In this document: positions 12,266 through 22,551 of the stretch, piece by piece | How positions within the stretch are numbered: position 1 is the first letter of the stretch | Layout: each line of letters starts with the position of its first letter | Origin: Phlyctochytrium arcticum | Taxonomy: Eukaryota; Chytridiomycota; Chytridiomycetes; Chytridiales; Chytridiaceae | NCBI GenBank assembly: GCA_025602905.1 | Contig: JAHLKI010000029.1 | Location: 248,001 to 312,000 of the forward strand | DNA: 64,000 nucleotides | Direction of reading: 5' to 3' | Translations under genes and position numbers: made by a program | Notes under the pieces: generated by a model | Databases searched by the model: none | Seen by the model: only the letters and a program-made list of their open reading frames with translations | Told to the model about the DNA's origin: nothing

Positions 12266-12998
12266 GGCATGCCTTCCTCCCATTGTAAATGCTGCAGCTA
12301 CCGTGTATAATGTTTTCAGATTAGCCCATATCGTCATCTGTACCTATTGCATATCATCTGCATCCGCTTTTGTAGTTTAGCCATTGATTTTCTTCAGTTT
12401 AGCCATAGACTCTGTCTACATCTCAAATTCAGCATTTTCTGTATACAAATGGATCTGATAGATTGTTTCTTAACCATATCAGGAGAGTCGCTAATTTTTG
12501 ATATATCCTTTCGAGTTGCGTGTTGGGCCAGCGCAGTCTAATTTTCGATTTAGTGTGGAGGATGGTGCACTCGACTTGCCTTTCTATCGACTTTGCTACC
12601 AAAGGATCATTTTACAAGCATTTCGTCTATGACTGCCCTGATTATTCCCAGGCCTTGTCAGGTTGTGATACTTAGTTTCACGATGCGTTGAGACAGATGG
12701 GGAAAGAAGCATTGGATACGGGGCTATTTTTAGACATCCGAACTTACCCATCAACCGCCTCACATGGATGACATGGTTATTTGCGACAAGCTGCTGCTGC
12801 ATCAACAACCAGAACGGCAAATATCTTGCTCTCCTTATACGGATCACCGAAAAAGTAAATGAAACGTTATTGCATGATGAATATGACGGATAAACTAAAA
12901 TACATAGTTTAGGGGTTGCCATTGCTTTGCCAGCGGCCTTGATTGTTGTTGTAAAGTTGGGCACGAGAAACTCCCAAATACCAGCACACACTACACAA
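12266..12998. other. Intergenic region, 3' end of the Lys-rich gene and upstream region of the acidic-repeat gene
   Basis: Relatively AT-rich sequence with T-rich tracts after the stop at 12265, suitable for 3' end formation. No reading frame with recognisable similarity was found. The segment before 12999 presumably holds the promoter and leader of the downstream gene; no clear TATA box. Confidence 0.4.
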
Positions 12999-15811
12999 AT
13001 GGAGTCATCTGCCAATGCATCATCGCCTCCTCTGCCTTTGCATATGGATGGAGAGGGCAAGCCGCTAGGTGATCCAATCCTCAAACATCTCAAATCCCTT
13101 ACTCGGGAAAGCATGCCCGCCTCCCGCGAAACATCTCCTATTGGCGGCTCATTGCCTGCCATAGCAAACAATGGGGTAAATACAGCACAGTCATCGTTGG
13201 TACTAGACAACCCAGAAAAGGTGGTAGGATCTGTGCAAGCAGTAGCGGACAGTCAAAGTGACGCGAATGCAGGCGGGACGGGAACTGGGATAGATTGGCA
13301 AGCGTTGGCTGCGTTAGCGGGGAAGTTGGATGCTGAAGGGCCAGGAAATAACCATGAGACGGGTCATCAGCACGACGCGTCGCTGGACGATGAAGACACA
13401 CTGGACCGAGAACCTCCAGTCACCAGCGACGAAGCCCAGTCACTCACTTGGTGGAGGAAGAACTCACTGGTGGATTCCGCAAGCTCACCGGTTCAGGACG
13501 TTATCTATAACCGCAAAGGATCACAAGCATCTATATCATCTCTGGCTCCAATCCCATCATTGTCTCGCCCATTACACCGTGGGAACGCCATTCGCCGCTC
13601 ACCGTCCCAGGATGCTCTTCACTCTTCACCAACTGAAGACCATCGCCCTTCCGTCTCCGAAAGCGCAGCATCTGTGGACTCGAGTCATCTTTCCGATCGC
13701 AAGTTGTCGGATGCATTATCGGCAGATGTGGACGTGGAAAGGGACGCGTCTTTCCCCCAAAATCAGCCAGAACAAGGTGGGCAGATGAGTGAATCAGCAG
13801 CAGAGCAATCCTTTGACCCGAACATTATACCTGCGCTGATACCCACGGCAAATGGTCATGACACATCCGGCGCTACTGGCTTACCAGCGGCAGGTGAACG
13901 TACTGCAGATCCTCTTGGCAATCAGGATGACGATGACGACGACGACGTACCCCTCTCGTTCCGCGCTGTCAGCTCGGCTTCCCAACCATCCCCAAGCGAC
14001 CACAACGCAACCGCTGCGCAAACTGTTGATGATGACGATGACGATCGGCCACTGTCGCAGCACTTCCTATCAGATAAGGCATCTTCACATTTCAGTGCAT
14101 ATACACCATCAAGTGATTTCCGCAGTAATCATGATGGTACATCCCTCCACTTCCGGACAACCCCCAATACCGAGTTTTTCGGTGCCGAGGGCGACGACGA
14201 TGACGTCCCACTGTCCCAACGTCGAGCAGCCTCGGCTGTCGACGACGACGATGATCTTCCATTATCGCAGCACCTCATGATGTCGGACCAGGCGTCATCC
14301 CACTTTAGTGCCCAAAACTCACTCCGCCCTCGCTCCCCATATACCGGAGATGGCGACGATGACGACCTGCCTCTCTCATACCATGCTAGCTTTACCGATA
14401 GCCCATTCTCGCAACAAGTCCTGTCTGATCAATCCTCTGGCGTTTTCCAAACTCCCTTTTCGGAAAACCATCCCCAGTCGATCCGCTCCTTTGACTCCCA
14501 CGTCATGTCCCATGTTGAGGCGGTTCTGGAAGCTCGACTTCGGCCACTGATACAACATATTCAAAATTTGGATGCCCAAGTTCATCATCTGACCACGCAG
14601 CTCTCCCACCTCCAGGACATGACAAAACATTATGGTCCTGCTCGCGAACTCGGCCCTGGGCGATTTTTGCAACAGACGCATGATCCGGCGCAGGCGCTGT
14701 CGATGAAGGTGTCGCATGCGTTGCAGGGAGTTAGCGGTCTACATACCAACCCAGTCGCTGCGCCGAAAACTACAGTGTTAGGGAAAGGATTGGTGGCTAA
14801 TATGCCAGTACGCGTCAACTTTGTATCCGACGAGCATTCGCAACGTGACCCTAAACTCATTTCTCACTACGACTTGACAACTGAGCGATTACCTTGCCGA
14901 AAATGTGAAGGTAGGTTCGGGAATTTCATAATTTCCAGTACCAAGTCGCTTGACAATATATTTAGGTAAGGGCTACCAGCACACCAGCTCGACCAAACAC
15001 AAAGCCTCGGCCTTGCACCGATGTAAAAAATGTACAGATTGTCCTGGTGCGTACTATCGTTGACAATCTCCTGTTGATTTGGTATTCAATTTCTGCCTAG
15101 ATTGTGGTGGATCGGGCATGCTTTACGACAAGAATTTGTGTGAAATCTGTGACGGTAAGCTGAAAACAATGCCCATGGCCATATTATATGGCGCTAATAA
15201 TACATTTTTTTCATTCAGCCCGCGGTTTCCTCCACACGTCTCAAGAAGCAGGTCATCCGGGACTTTTGACCCGCCGCTGCGCGAATTGCTCCACCTGTCA
15301 CAACTGCTACGGCCACGGCGTAATCGACCTGCCACCCATTCTCGCAGCTGAAGCCGCGTCTCAAGATGTCATGGCAAAACGTAGATCGGTCGCTGCAGAT
15401 ATCAGTCGACGACAGAGTATTGATATACAAAATCTGATGGAAAATGCTCCCGCAAGTCCGGCTGGTCATTCACATTCAAGTGCCCAGGGATCCAAAGCTG
15501 CATCAAGAAGGACGAGCGGGTTGACTGTCGGTCCTTCGGGAAGCGGCATCCCAGGAGCTCCAATGGAAACAATTTTATCTGTCACATCAGCTCTGGCACC
15601 CCAGCCGCTTTCCCCCGCCGAGCAAAATTCTAGTAGTTTTGCAGATGATGTGCAAAAGGAGTCAAAGGAAACGTCCAGCAGCTCTCCACCACAGGAAAGT
15701 TCCAGCTCTTCACCATCGGGCGATTCCATAATACATAATCCCCTGTGTCAGGTTGAGCCAGAGGAGCCAACGCATAATGAAACTCCTCAGGCCAGTTCAG
15801 ATGATTTTTAG
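12999..15811 (+). CDS. Acidic-repeat protein with DnaJ-like cysteine-rich zinc-binding region
   Basis: Four exons (12999-14910, 14966-15046, 15101-15154, 15219-15811) give 879 residues. The first 500 residues are low-complexity, rich in Ser, Pro and Asp. They contain five copies of an Asp run followed by x-PLS (for example DDDDDDVPLS and DDDDLPLSQH), two of them within a longer shared block ending ASSHFSA. A predicted coiled coil follows (EARLRPLIQHIQNLDAQV). Next comes a dense CXXC region split over three introns: CRKC, CKKCTDCPDC, CEIC and CANCSTCHNC, interspersed with G-x-G motifs as in DnaJ-type zinc fingers. The C-terminal 150 residues are again Ser-rich and disordered. No J-domain is present, so this is not an ordinary DnaJ. 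Fungal proteins with this layout are uncharacterised; a scaffold or adaptor role would be a guess. Confidence 0.85.
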
Positions 15812-16424
15812 ATTTAGATGCACATTTCTCTTTCTGAAAAGTTTGCAAGTCGTACAGTATTATCATCATTACATTGCATTACATTACATTACATCCAGTC
15901 TTACTCACGGCGCTGCACGAATCAAAGTTTATAATATCCGTAATTTTTACATGATAGGTCTGATGATAGGCACGTTTCGTGCACAGACTTGTAATGGTCC
16001 CTACAATTTCGCTACAAATTGACAAAATGGAAGGCAAAATTTCGTGCGATCTTGTAATCTCGTTGATGCAATGCAATCCTGGATGCGATGCAACCTTCCG
16101 CATTTTCGGGCATGGGTCAATTCGTCCAGACTTTTTTTTTGCATGATATGGCTGGAACAATTATTATGCCCCGAGGCCTCATTACCCTGCCCTCTAACCG
16201 ACACTCTGGTCTATATCGTTATGTCGAGGCGTTGATCTGATCGAGCGATCGTAGCCAGGTAAATATGCCTATGTTTATGTTCGGCGGATGGAACAATGGA
16301 CGCGGCGTGGAACAAGAATTTTCGAATGAACATATAAAAGGAAGGGGGATTCTTTCGAAACCTCGAACCCCGTTGCGCCGATACAGTGTCCATTTTTTTC
16401 GAATAGTATTGGTCATTTGCAATC
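15812..16424. other. Intergenic region with a short ATTAC repeat and the promoter of the Hint-domain gene
   Basis: Between two genes on the + strand. At about 15868-15894 there is a short run of the pentanucleotide ATTAC/CATTA. A T-tract lies at 16131-16139. The right end carries the TATA box listed separately. No coding potential was recognised. Confidence 0.5.
16333..16340 (+). promoter_or_regulatory. TATA box of the Hint-domain gene
   Basis: TATAAAAG, a perfect match to the eukaryotic TATA consensus, lies 85-92 bases before the start codon at 16425, the spacing expected for a short leader. Confidence 0.6.
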
Positions 16425-18188
16425 ATGGCGTTCAACGTGTTTCGTTTGTCGATGCTAGCAGTGCTAGCTCTATGCGGTAAGGATTTTATTTACGCCTTTG
16501 AACGCGTGAAGTATGCTTGGTTCTGACGCGTCAGTATCCATTCCATCTGCCCGTTTCTAGCCTACTTTGGATATCAGTTTACAGTGGGCAATTCCAGGTC
16601 TGAAGTCAATGAAGGACGGGCTCGCCGCGCGGCCGTTGCTCGCCGGGACCCACCTGGAGTCTGCACATTCCAAAGCGGCTTTCTCGTCTCCGATGTCACC
16701 ATTTACGAGCGTCTGGCGTACGATGTCTCATTGACGCGTAATGAGGCTGTCGAATTTTGCAAGAATCTGCAAGATGGGCCATTCGTCTTGGGTCAAGTTC
16801 AGGCCGCCAGCGCCGTCAGCTCCTACGGAGTGGAGCAGATCAACACTTATATGCGTGCTATTTGTCCGGCTGGGGCAGCACGCGTGCAGGATGGCAAGGA
16901 GGTGGTTTGGATTTCCTCCTGGAACGGTGACAACTACAACAATGCTTGCATCGGTATGACGATTGGGGCCAATGGCAAGATTGCTGTCACCACTCGAGAT
17001 TGCAATGAGAAACACCCTGTTTGGTGCTCCAAGCCGGATACTCATGGTAAGTTTGCCGTGCGAGTGAATCATGCTTGTAAAACATTCCTGATGATTTGGC
17101 TTAAAAAGGTCAATGCTCATTCTGCTCACCCACTCCCGGCATTGCCCAATGCCACCAAACATCCTCCTGCACCAAGTATGTAGACTCGGGATCCAACGCG
17201 TACTTTTGCGCCTGTCGTTCTGGCTACAAGGCAGCAGCCGGTAAACCCTCCTGGCGTCTTGCCAGCACTATTCAACGCGCTGCAGGTGAAGACAAGAACC
17301 GGGTTCACGTCCCCCCTGGAGTGGAATGCAACACACTTTGCGAGAACTGGGCCCTGCCTAACCGCTGCCAGGAGGTGGCCAATGTATGTGAGGGATGTTT
17401 CCCGGGTGAGGCTTCAATTGATGTCATGGACGGAGAGGGCAAAGTTGCCAAAGTACCCATGCGCAAGGCTGAGCCCGGCATGAAGTTTCGGGTGGCTGAT
17501 GCCGATGGCAACTTGGGATGGAGCGAGGTTGCATTCGTCGTTAGTCTTCCCGGCAAAGTAGCCTACACTACACTGGAGTTTTACGTCCCTAGTCGCGACA
17601 ACAAGGTAGGAGCATCAATACTGGAGGTTTAAGCGCAAAGATGATTAAACTAACTCTTATTGCGCTCGCCGCGAATAGAAGGAAAGCATCACTCTTACTG
17701 CTACACACTTAATCTCGGTTGACTACAACAATGCCGACCAGCCCATCCTCGTCCAGGCAGGTGTCCTCCGGGCCGGGCAGCACATTTACCACCACGAACA
17801 CGGTCGCGTCGAGATTGCAGCCGTGCTCGACACCCCCCTACCCGACTCTGCTGGTGCCTGGACCATCATCCCCAGCACTCCCGGCGCACTTTTGGTGGTA
17901 GACAATGTTTTGGTCAGTCCTTATGCGACTTCACCCTCGCTGCACGCTCGCACCGACGCGACGTTTGGTGCCTTGGCTCGATTCGTATACCGCGCGCTGA
18001 AGGTCGTTGGCAAAGAGCAGTGGATGGCAAGTGACAAATGGACGGTAGCTACTCGCATGGTGCAGCCGTGGTTTGTTCAGTTTGTGGGCGGTATGGAACG
18101 CATCAAGAGTGTGGACCACCGCGCTACGGCGGTGGCTGCTGCCATGCTGGGAGTGGTCGCTGCTCGCAAGTACATTGCCCGCGCTTGA
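16425..18188 (+). CDS. Secreted protein with C-type-lectin-like, EGF-like and Hedgehog-type Hint (Hog) domains
   Basis: Five exons (16425-16476, 16561-17046, 17109-17240, 17286-17605, 17679-18188) join to 499 residues. It opens with a signal peptide or signal anchor (FRLSMLAVLALCAYFG), then dibasic sites (RR..ARR). Residues about 55-200 look like a C-type lectin fold: a Cys in VEFCKNL, WISSWNGD, NACIGMTIG, then a closing DCNEKHPVWC. A Cys-rich EGF-like segment (YFCACRSGY) follows. From Cys261 (EGCFPGEASI) runs a Hint domain: GWSEVAFV matches the Hedgehog strand YSEVILF, LTATHLISV carries the TxxH motif (Thr337, His340), and ALLVVDNVLVSPYA matches the Hint C-terminal strands. About 90 residues follow. 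Hint domains cleave themselves at Cys1, releasing the N-terminal part. Self-cleavage here is inferred. Hedgehog-like Hint domains are known in some fungi (GIN1 of Glomus), but this architecture is unusual. Confidence 0.88.
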
Positions 18189-18350
18189 TTCTACAGCCTT
18201 GTTTATACGTGTGAATTTTGTTTACGTACAGCCATATTTTTGACATTAGTTTAATCTTATCCATAACCTGACGTCACGGCCTGATTACGGCTGTTGAATT
18301 GACAAAACTGGAGGCCATCTTCTCTTTTACCTTAACTTCGGGCACACTCT

Positions 18351-18357
18351 TATATAA
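18351..18357 (+). promoter_or_regulatory. TATA-like box before the YccF gene
   Basis: TATATAA about 122 bases upstream of the ATG at 18479, preceded by a pyrimidine-rich stretch. Position and sequence fit a core promoter. Confidence 0.45.
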
Positions 18358-18478
18358 TACTCCTAAAGCCAATCAAGAAATACAAACCCAGCTCCTCCTT
18401 TAGAGACAACTTCTCCTCAGAAACGCATATCCACCCTACAAAACATTTGACGGCTACGCACAGCGTTTGACAGCGAAA

Positions 18479-19134
18479 ATGGGTGTCCTCAATGTCTTGA
18501 TGAACATTTTGTGGATAGTTTTGGGCGGGGAGATCCTCTTTCTGTTCTGTAAGCTCTGTTTCTTTCAGTCTAAATCATTCCGATGTTAAAACATTCATTC
18601 TTTATGACCCCAGATTGCTTGGGAGGAGTGCTGTTTATGTTAACAAGTATGGGTTGTATGTTCTCCAGGTGCGAGAGAAAAGAAATTAACCCGCTCTGTG
18701 TGACAGTTATTGGATTCCCATTTGGAGTGGAAGCCATCAAGTTGGGTGGACTGGCTTTGCTGCCATTTGGAGCAGAGGTGGGCAGTCGGGAAGGTGTGGA
18801 CGGCTTACGCTTTTTTTGCAACATTATTTGGTTTGTCTTGTTTGGTACGTATACACAGCATCTCTCAGACTATGGAGAACAATTGCTCATACAGTATCTG
18901 TATATATAGGCTGGATAATTGCGTTGATGCATGTGCTGCTGGCGGTAATCTTTGCCATAACAATCATTGGTAAGTTTTTTTTTTGTTTCAAATTAATCTT
19001 TGTAGATGTGCCGGCAGTGGGTAGTAATATGTTACTATTTTGTTATGTTTATAGGACTTCCGTTTGCGTACCAGCACTGGAAACTGGCATTTGTCGGGGC
19101 CTTCCCCTTTGGAAAGTTGATTTTGCATTGGTAA
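18479..19134 (+). CDS. YccF-family (DUF307) inner-membrane-type protein
   Basis: Five small exons (18479-18548, 18614-18646, 18707-18844, 18910-18969, 19055-19134) join in frame to 126 residues. The protein has the two-fold YccF pattern: NVLMNILWIVLGG opening each half (second half NIIWFVLFGWIIALMHV), each followed by an IIG(F/L)PF motif (IIGFPFGVEAIKLGGLALLPFG and TIIGLPFAYQHWKLAFVGAFPFG). Four hydrophobic segments are expected. YccF proteins are small membrane proteins best known from bacteria, of unknown biochemical role; eukaryotic copies are scattered. The length agrees with bacterial YccF (about 148) minus a short linker. Four introns in a 126-codon gene show that it is long settled in this genome if it was acquired by transfer. 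The 33-base exon 2 is well supported because it restores the conserved motif. Confidence 0.9.
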
Positions 19135-20930
19135 AATAGCAGATACATTTCGCACTCACGAATCAACTCCGGTATATATGTTCACTTGCCTGCCCTTTTT
19201 GAATTGGGCTCTCAAATTCTGTACAAATTATTGTAAAGACCATCCGTCTGAATACTCTTTGGTTGCTTTGGCCGTTGTCATTAGAGCTCATTACAACTGA
19301 CTGGGTTCCGAAGCGAATGCCTACAAAAATCATGGTGCCACTTTTAATACCATACCTATCAGATCATAGACTTCTGCAAATTGCAACACTATAGTGGGTC
19401 TGACCATCGAAGTATCTGTCGATTCGGATGATGTTGTCCGGGGATACATGTATACAGTGAGCCCATGCGCAAATATATCGCTGTCCGATTCTTGCCTGTA
19501 CTGGACTTTGCACCGTACATATGGCAAAGATGTAGGAAAGAATCGACGGTATTATACTCATACTCTTGAAGCGAGAAAGTCAATGGGGTCCCAGAAACAC
19601 GGTCGGGTAAGCCCGGGTCCGCCAACTCAGGTCCACTAAATTACCGGTATGTACGGTATGCACTTCCGGTGAATTCCGATAGCATAGAACGGACCTGCAT
19701 TTTTTCCGCCGAGCCACTTCGACGTCACCTTGCACCAACAAGTCCCTGAAGTTTGAAAATGTCCGCTGTGGCTCCGAGCGTTGATCAATTTTTCGATGAT
19801 CTCCGATTCTCCAGCGTTGGAATAAACATGCTCTTGAGTCTTGCCCGGACCGGGACCAGCCGGGGGCGCTTGCAAAACGAGCACTTTGGCCAGAATTTTT
19901 AACAACGCAACTACGGTAAAACACACATAGCAGAATGGAGGATACTAACACCCGTCTGCAAAAACATATGATACATTGAAACTATCATGGCAGTAGGAAA
20001 CTACTGCAGATGCAGGCGCGTGACGGTTCAAAAAATGGGGTCGCCTTGGTCATAAGTACTCGAGTAAGAGGGATCTTTCCAGGAGTATCCCCATCTTTAT
20101 GAGATCCTTGCGACTTTTTTGCTTAAAGCCCTATATAAAAGCTGGATCCTGACCCTCAACAAAATGACGACGAATACCCCCTCAAAAGACTATTTTGTTT
20201 AGCAAACATCATCCGTGCCCTTTCGCATCAGAGACTACGAGTAGATAAAAATCCGGCTTGACCTTCTTCTCCCTGCATAACACTTACCAAGTACTACTCG
20301 AGTTTTTAGTAGTGCCCGATCCGATCTGCAAGACAAAGGTCAGTTTCTGTGATATGATACTTTACACGGCAAGGACTCGAAACCCCCCCAATTCGTCGGT
20401 CGCGGCGGCGTGATGACCAGATGTTGGACGCAGATGCCCTGGTTGGGTCGTAGTGGTTATGGGGTTTCGCGCGCGCGGACACATCGCGCCCTTTGCATAA
20501 CTCGTTACATTTACGTCCCCGGCCAATTGTAAAACGAAGCATATATAAGTTGGAAAAGAAAAGCCGTCGGCTTCCGGGCGCCTTTTTTTTGGAACAACTA
20601 CTGTTCATCTAATCAGTGGTTTTCCATTGTTTTTATCTTTTGGCATTTCTCTTTTATTTTCCTTTTGGCAGCAGGTCATTGACGTTATTCAACTCACGGA
20701 CTGCCACCCAAAACCACTCTATTCGCCCGCCTTGGGGACTCCTCCAAGCTGGAAAACCCTGACCAAGCGCAAATCCACGCCCGCCCAATTATCAGGCTGT
20801 TTACTCATACGATAGTAAAGGAACACCTTCGGAAATCATCATCATTACAGACAAGGCGGAACATTCCACCTTCAAAGAACACACATTGTCTACATTTTCC
20901 TTATAAAACCCCAACGGGCCCAACGGAAAC
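19135..20930. other. Long intergenic region before the aquaporin gene
   Basis: About 1.8 kb without a recognisable protein. Two promoter-like elements stand out: CTATATAAAA at 20131-20140, followed by an ATG-initiated 12-codon reading frame at about 20164, and a CCAAT plus TATA pair at 20521-20550. A third TATAAAAC sits at 20902-20908, only about 25 bases from the aquaporin ATG. The aquaporin transcript may therefore have a long leader with small upstream reading frames. No RNA gene was identified. Confidence 0.4.
20523..20548 (+). promoter_or_regulatory. CCAAT/TATA-type promoter upstream of the aquaporin gene
   Basis: CCAAT at 20523-20527 and ATATATAA at 20541-20548, about 385 bases upstream of the aquaporin start codon. 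If used, the leader would be roughly 350 bases long. Confidence 0.35.
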
Positions 20931-22099
20931 ATGAAGCTCCCCGGTTTTCCTCCTGCGACTCGCTCCAACCCCACCATCCCCGCCCCGACCACCCAGCAAG
21001 CCTACCTCGACCACGCCGCAACGCTCAACACAAACAATCCCCAACGAAAACATTCTCTCAGCCACTACGGCCGCGAACCTTTCATCATGCTCAAACAACC
21101 CATGATGGGCACCGTCAATGTGCCCTTTTCTCGCGTCTGGCGAGCCGTTGTCGCGGAATTCATCGCCACGGCCTTCTTTGTCTTTTTCGTCGCCGGATCT
21201 GTCCAAACACCCACCATCGTTTCTAGCACAAGTAGCATCCCCGTCTCACCCGCCAACTTTGTCATTACCGGCTTCACCCAAGGTCTGGCCATCCTATGCC
21301 TGGTCGCCACCGTCGCCAACATTTCGGGCGGTCATCTCAACCCGGCCGTCACGGCCTGCTTGATGGTCGTCCGCAACATGCCTTTCCTGACTGGATGCAT
21401 GTACATTGTGGCCCAAATTCTCGGCGGTATTGTCGGAGCCGCTTTCTACAAAGCTTGCCTTATGAGTAGTAAGTCTCATCATGAACATTCCCGTTGTCGC
21501 GCTGCGCAATGATGCTAAACATCTCGCTGATTATAGATGCCGGTACGCTCGGATCCACTGTCGCATCCGACGTGATGAACCCGTTTCGGACCATTCTAAC
21601 GGAATTCTTCATTACCTCCATGCTTCTCTTTGTCGTTCTCGGCACGGCTGTTCACGCCGGGACCCGCCACACTGGCATCAAACCTCTCGCACCCATCCCC
21701 ATCGGCTTTGCCATCGCCATTGGCGTCTTTCTCGCCGGCCCCCTCACCGGCGCCAGTATGAACCCCGCACGCTCATTTGGCCCCGCCGTCGTCTCCGGAA
21801 CTTGGAAATGGCACTATGCCTACTGGGTGGGACCCCTGGTCGCCTCGCTCGTGGTCGGTTGCCTGTACAAAATCATCTTTTTGTCGTCCCCCATTACCAT
21901 GGACCAAGCCCGCGCCGCAGGAATCGATGTCGGAAACCCTTCATCTGCTACTCTGGAGGGAGATCATCTTGCGCCCGGTACCATGCACTGGCAAGGAGGC
22001 CGCTCCATCTCGGAAGCCGAGTTCATTGCCAGGGGTGCCTCTGACGAACACGTCGTCGAAATTCCTCCTCAGCACACGGAAATGCGAACTAGCGCCTAG
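20931..22099 (+). CDS. Aquaporin (MIP family channel)
   Basis: Two exons (20931-21468 and 21537-22099) give 366 residues. A polar N-terminal extension of about 65 residues precedes six membrane helices (first helix VVAEFIATAFFVFFVAGS). Both pore loops carry NPA boxes: SGGHLNPAVT in the first half and TGASMNPARSFGPA in the second. NPARS rather than NPARD points to the aquaporin rather than the aquaglyceroporin branch. The helix-5 filter position that is His in classical water channels aligns with Val (IGVFLAGPLTG), so selectivity may be broader than water alone; this alignment is by eye. The C-terminal tail of about 80 residues is hydrophilic. It sits in the plasma or an internal membrane and conducts water or small solutes. 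Start ATG chosen as the first in frame behind a TATA-like element. Confidence 0.92.
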
Positions 22100-22370
22100 G
22101 TTTTGCAGCAGTTCTCTAGATACCCCCATTCCCCGTCCCCTCCCCCACATTCCCCCTTTCGACTAGTTGCACTCCATCTTCCCACGGTCTCGGAGCCCAA
22201 TCGGGGGGCAAAGCTCATTCGTGCCCCCCTAACATCTATCCAGTAATTTTCTACATCGGTGTCCTTATCGGTATTTTTGGTTTTGAGTGTTATTTCATCT
22301 TTGATGTTCACTGTATATTCTTTTCATGTTTTCGTTGGCTCTCAGTATATATTAAAAAACTCACATTGAA
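22100..22370. other. 3' flank of the aquaporin gene
   Basis: C-rich sequence (runs of CCCC at 22120-22160) immediately after the stop, then a T-rich stretch likely used for 3' end formation. No gene recognised. Confidence 0.3.
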
Positions 22371-22551
22371 CGGAAGAGGCTACGTCCAAGGAGCACAAAG
22401 CAACGTCTTTATGAACGCTTGGCTGCCACAAGCCAGCTATCCCTGTGGTAACTTTCTCACACCTCTAGGCTGAAATACTCAGCGACTAAAGTGCCGATAG
22501 TCCACACTTTCATGGTTTGTATTCACACTGAAAATCAAGGACAGATTTACG
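22371..22551 (-). pseudogene. Degenerate fragment of 25S/28S large-subunit rRNA (domain V)
   Basis: Read on the minus strand, this stretch follows the peptidyl-transferase part of eukaryotic 25S rRNA: a CCTTGATTTTCAG-like block, AATACAAACCATGAAAGTGT, CTAGAGGTGTGAGAAAGTTA, CCACAGGGATAGCTGGCTTG, TGGCAGCCAAGCGTTCATAA and finally CTCTTCCG. The match order and spacing are conserved across about 180 bases. Many positions differ from what I know of the functional rRNA, including the near-invariant GGGATAACTGG, here GGGATAGCTGG. Flanking sequence at both ends is not rRNA-like. It is therefore an isolated, decayed rDNA fragment inserted between protein genes, not a working rRNA. Comparison is with remembered eukaryotic rRNA consensus, so percent identity is not given. 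Confidence 0.85.

Noticed and set aside
20355..20400. Minus-strand TTTCGAGTCC resembling a tRNA T-loop
   Set aside because: Stem would rely on G-U pairs next to a G run, and no cloverleaf can be drawn.
20901..21206. Minus-strand open frame opposite the aquaporin N-terminus
   Set aside because: Antisense shadow of a well-supported gene, with no features of its own.
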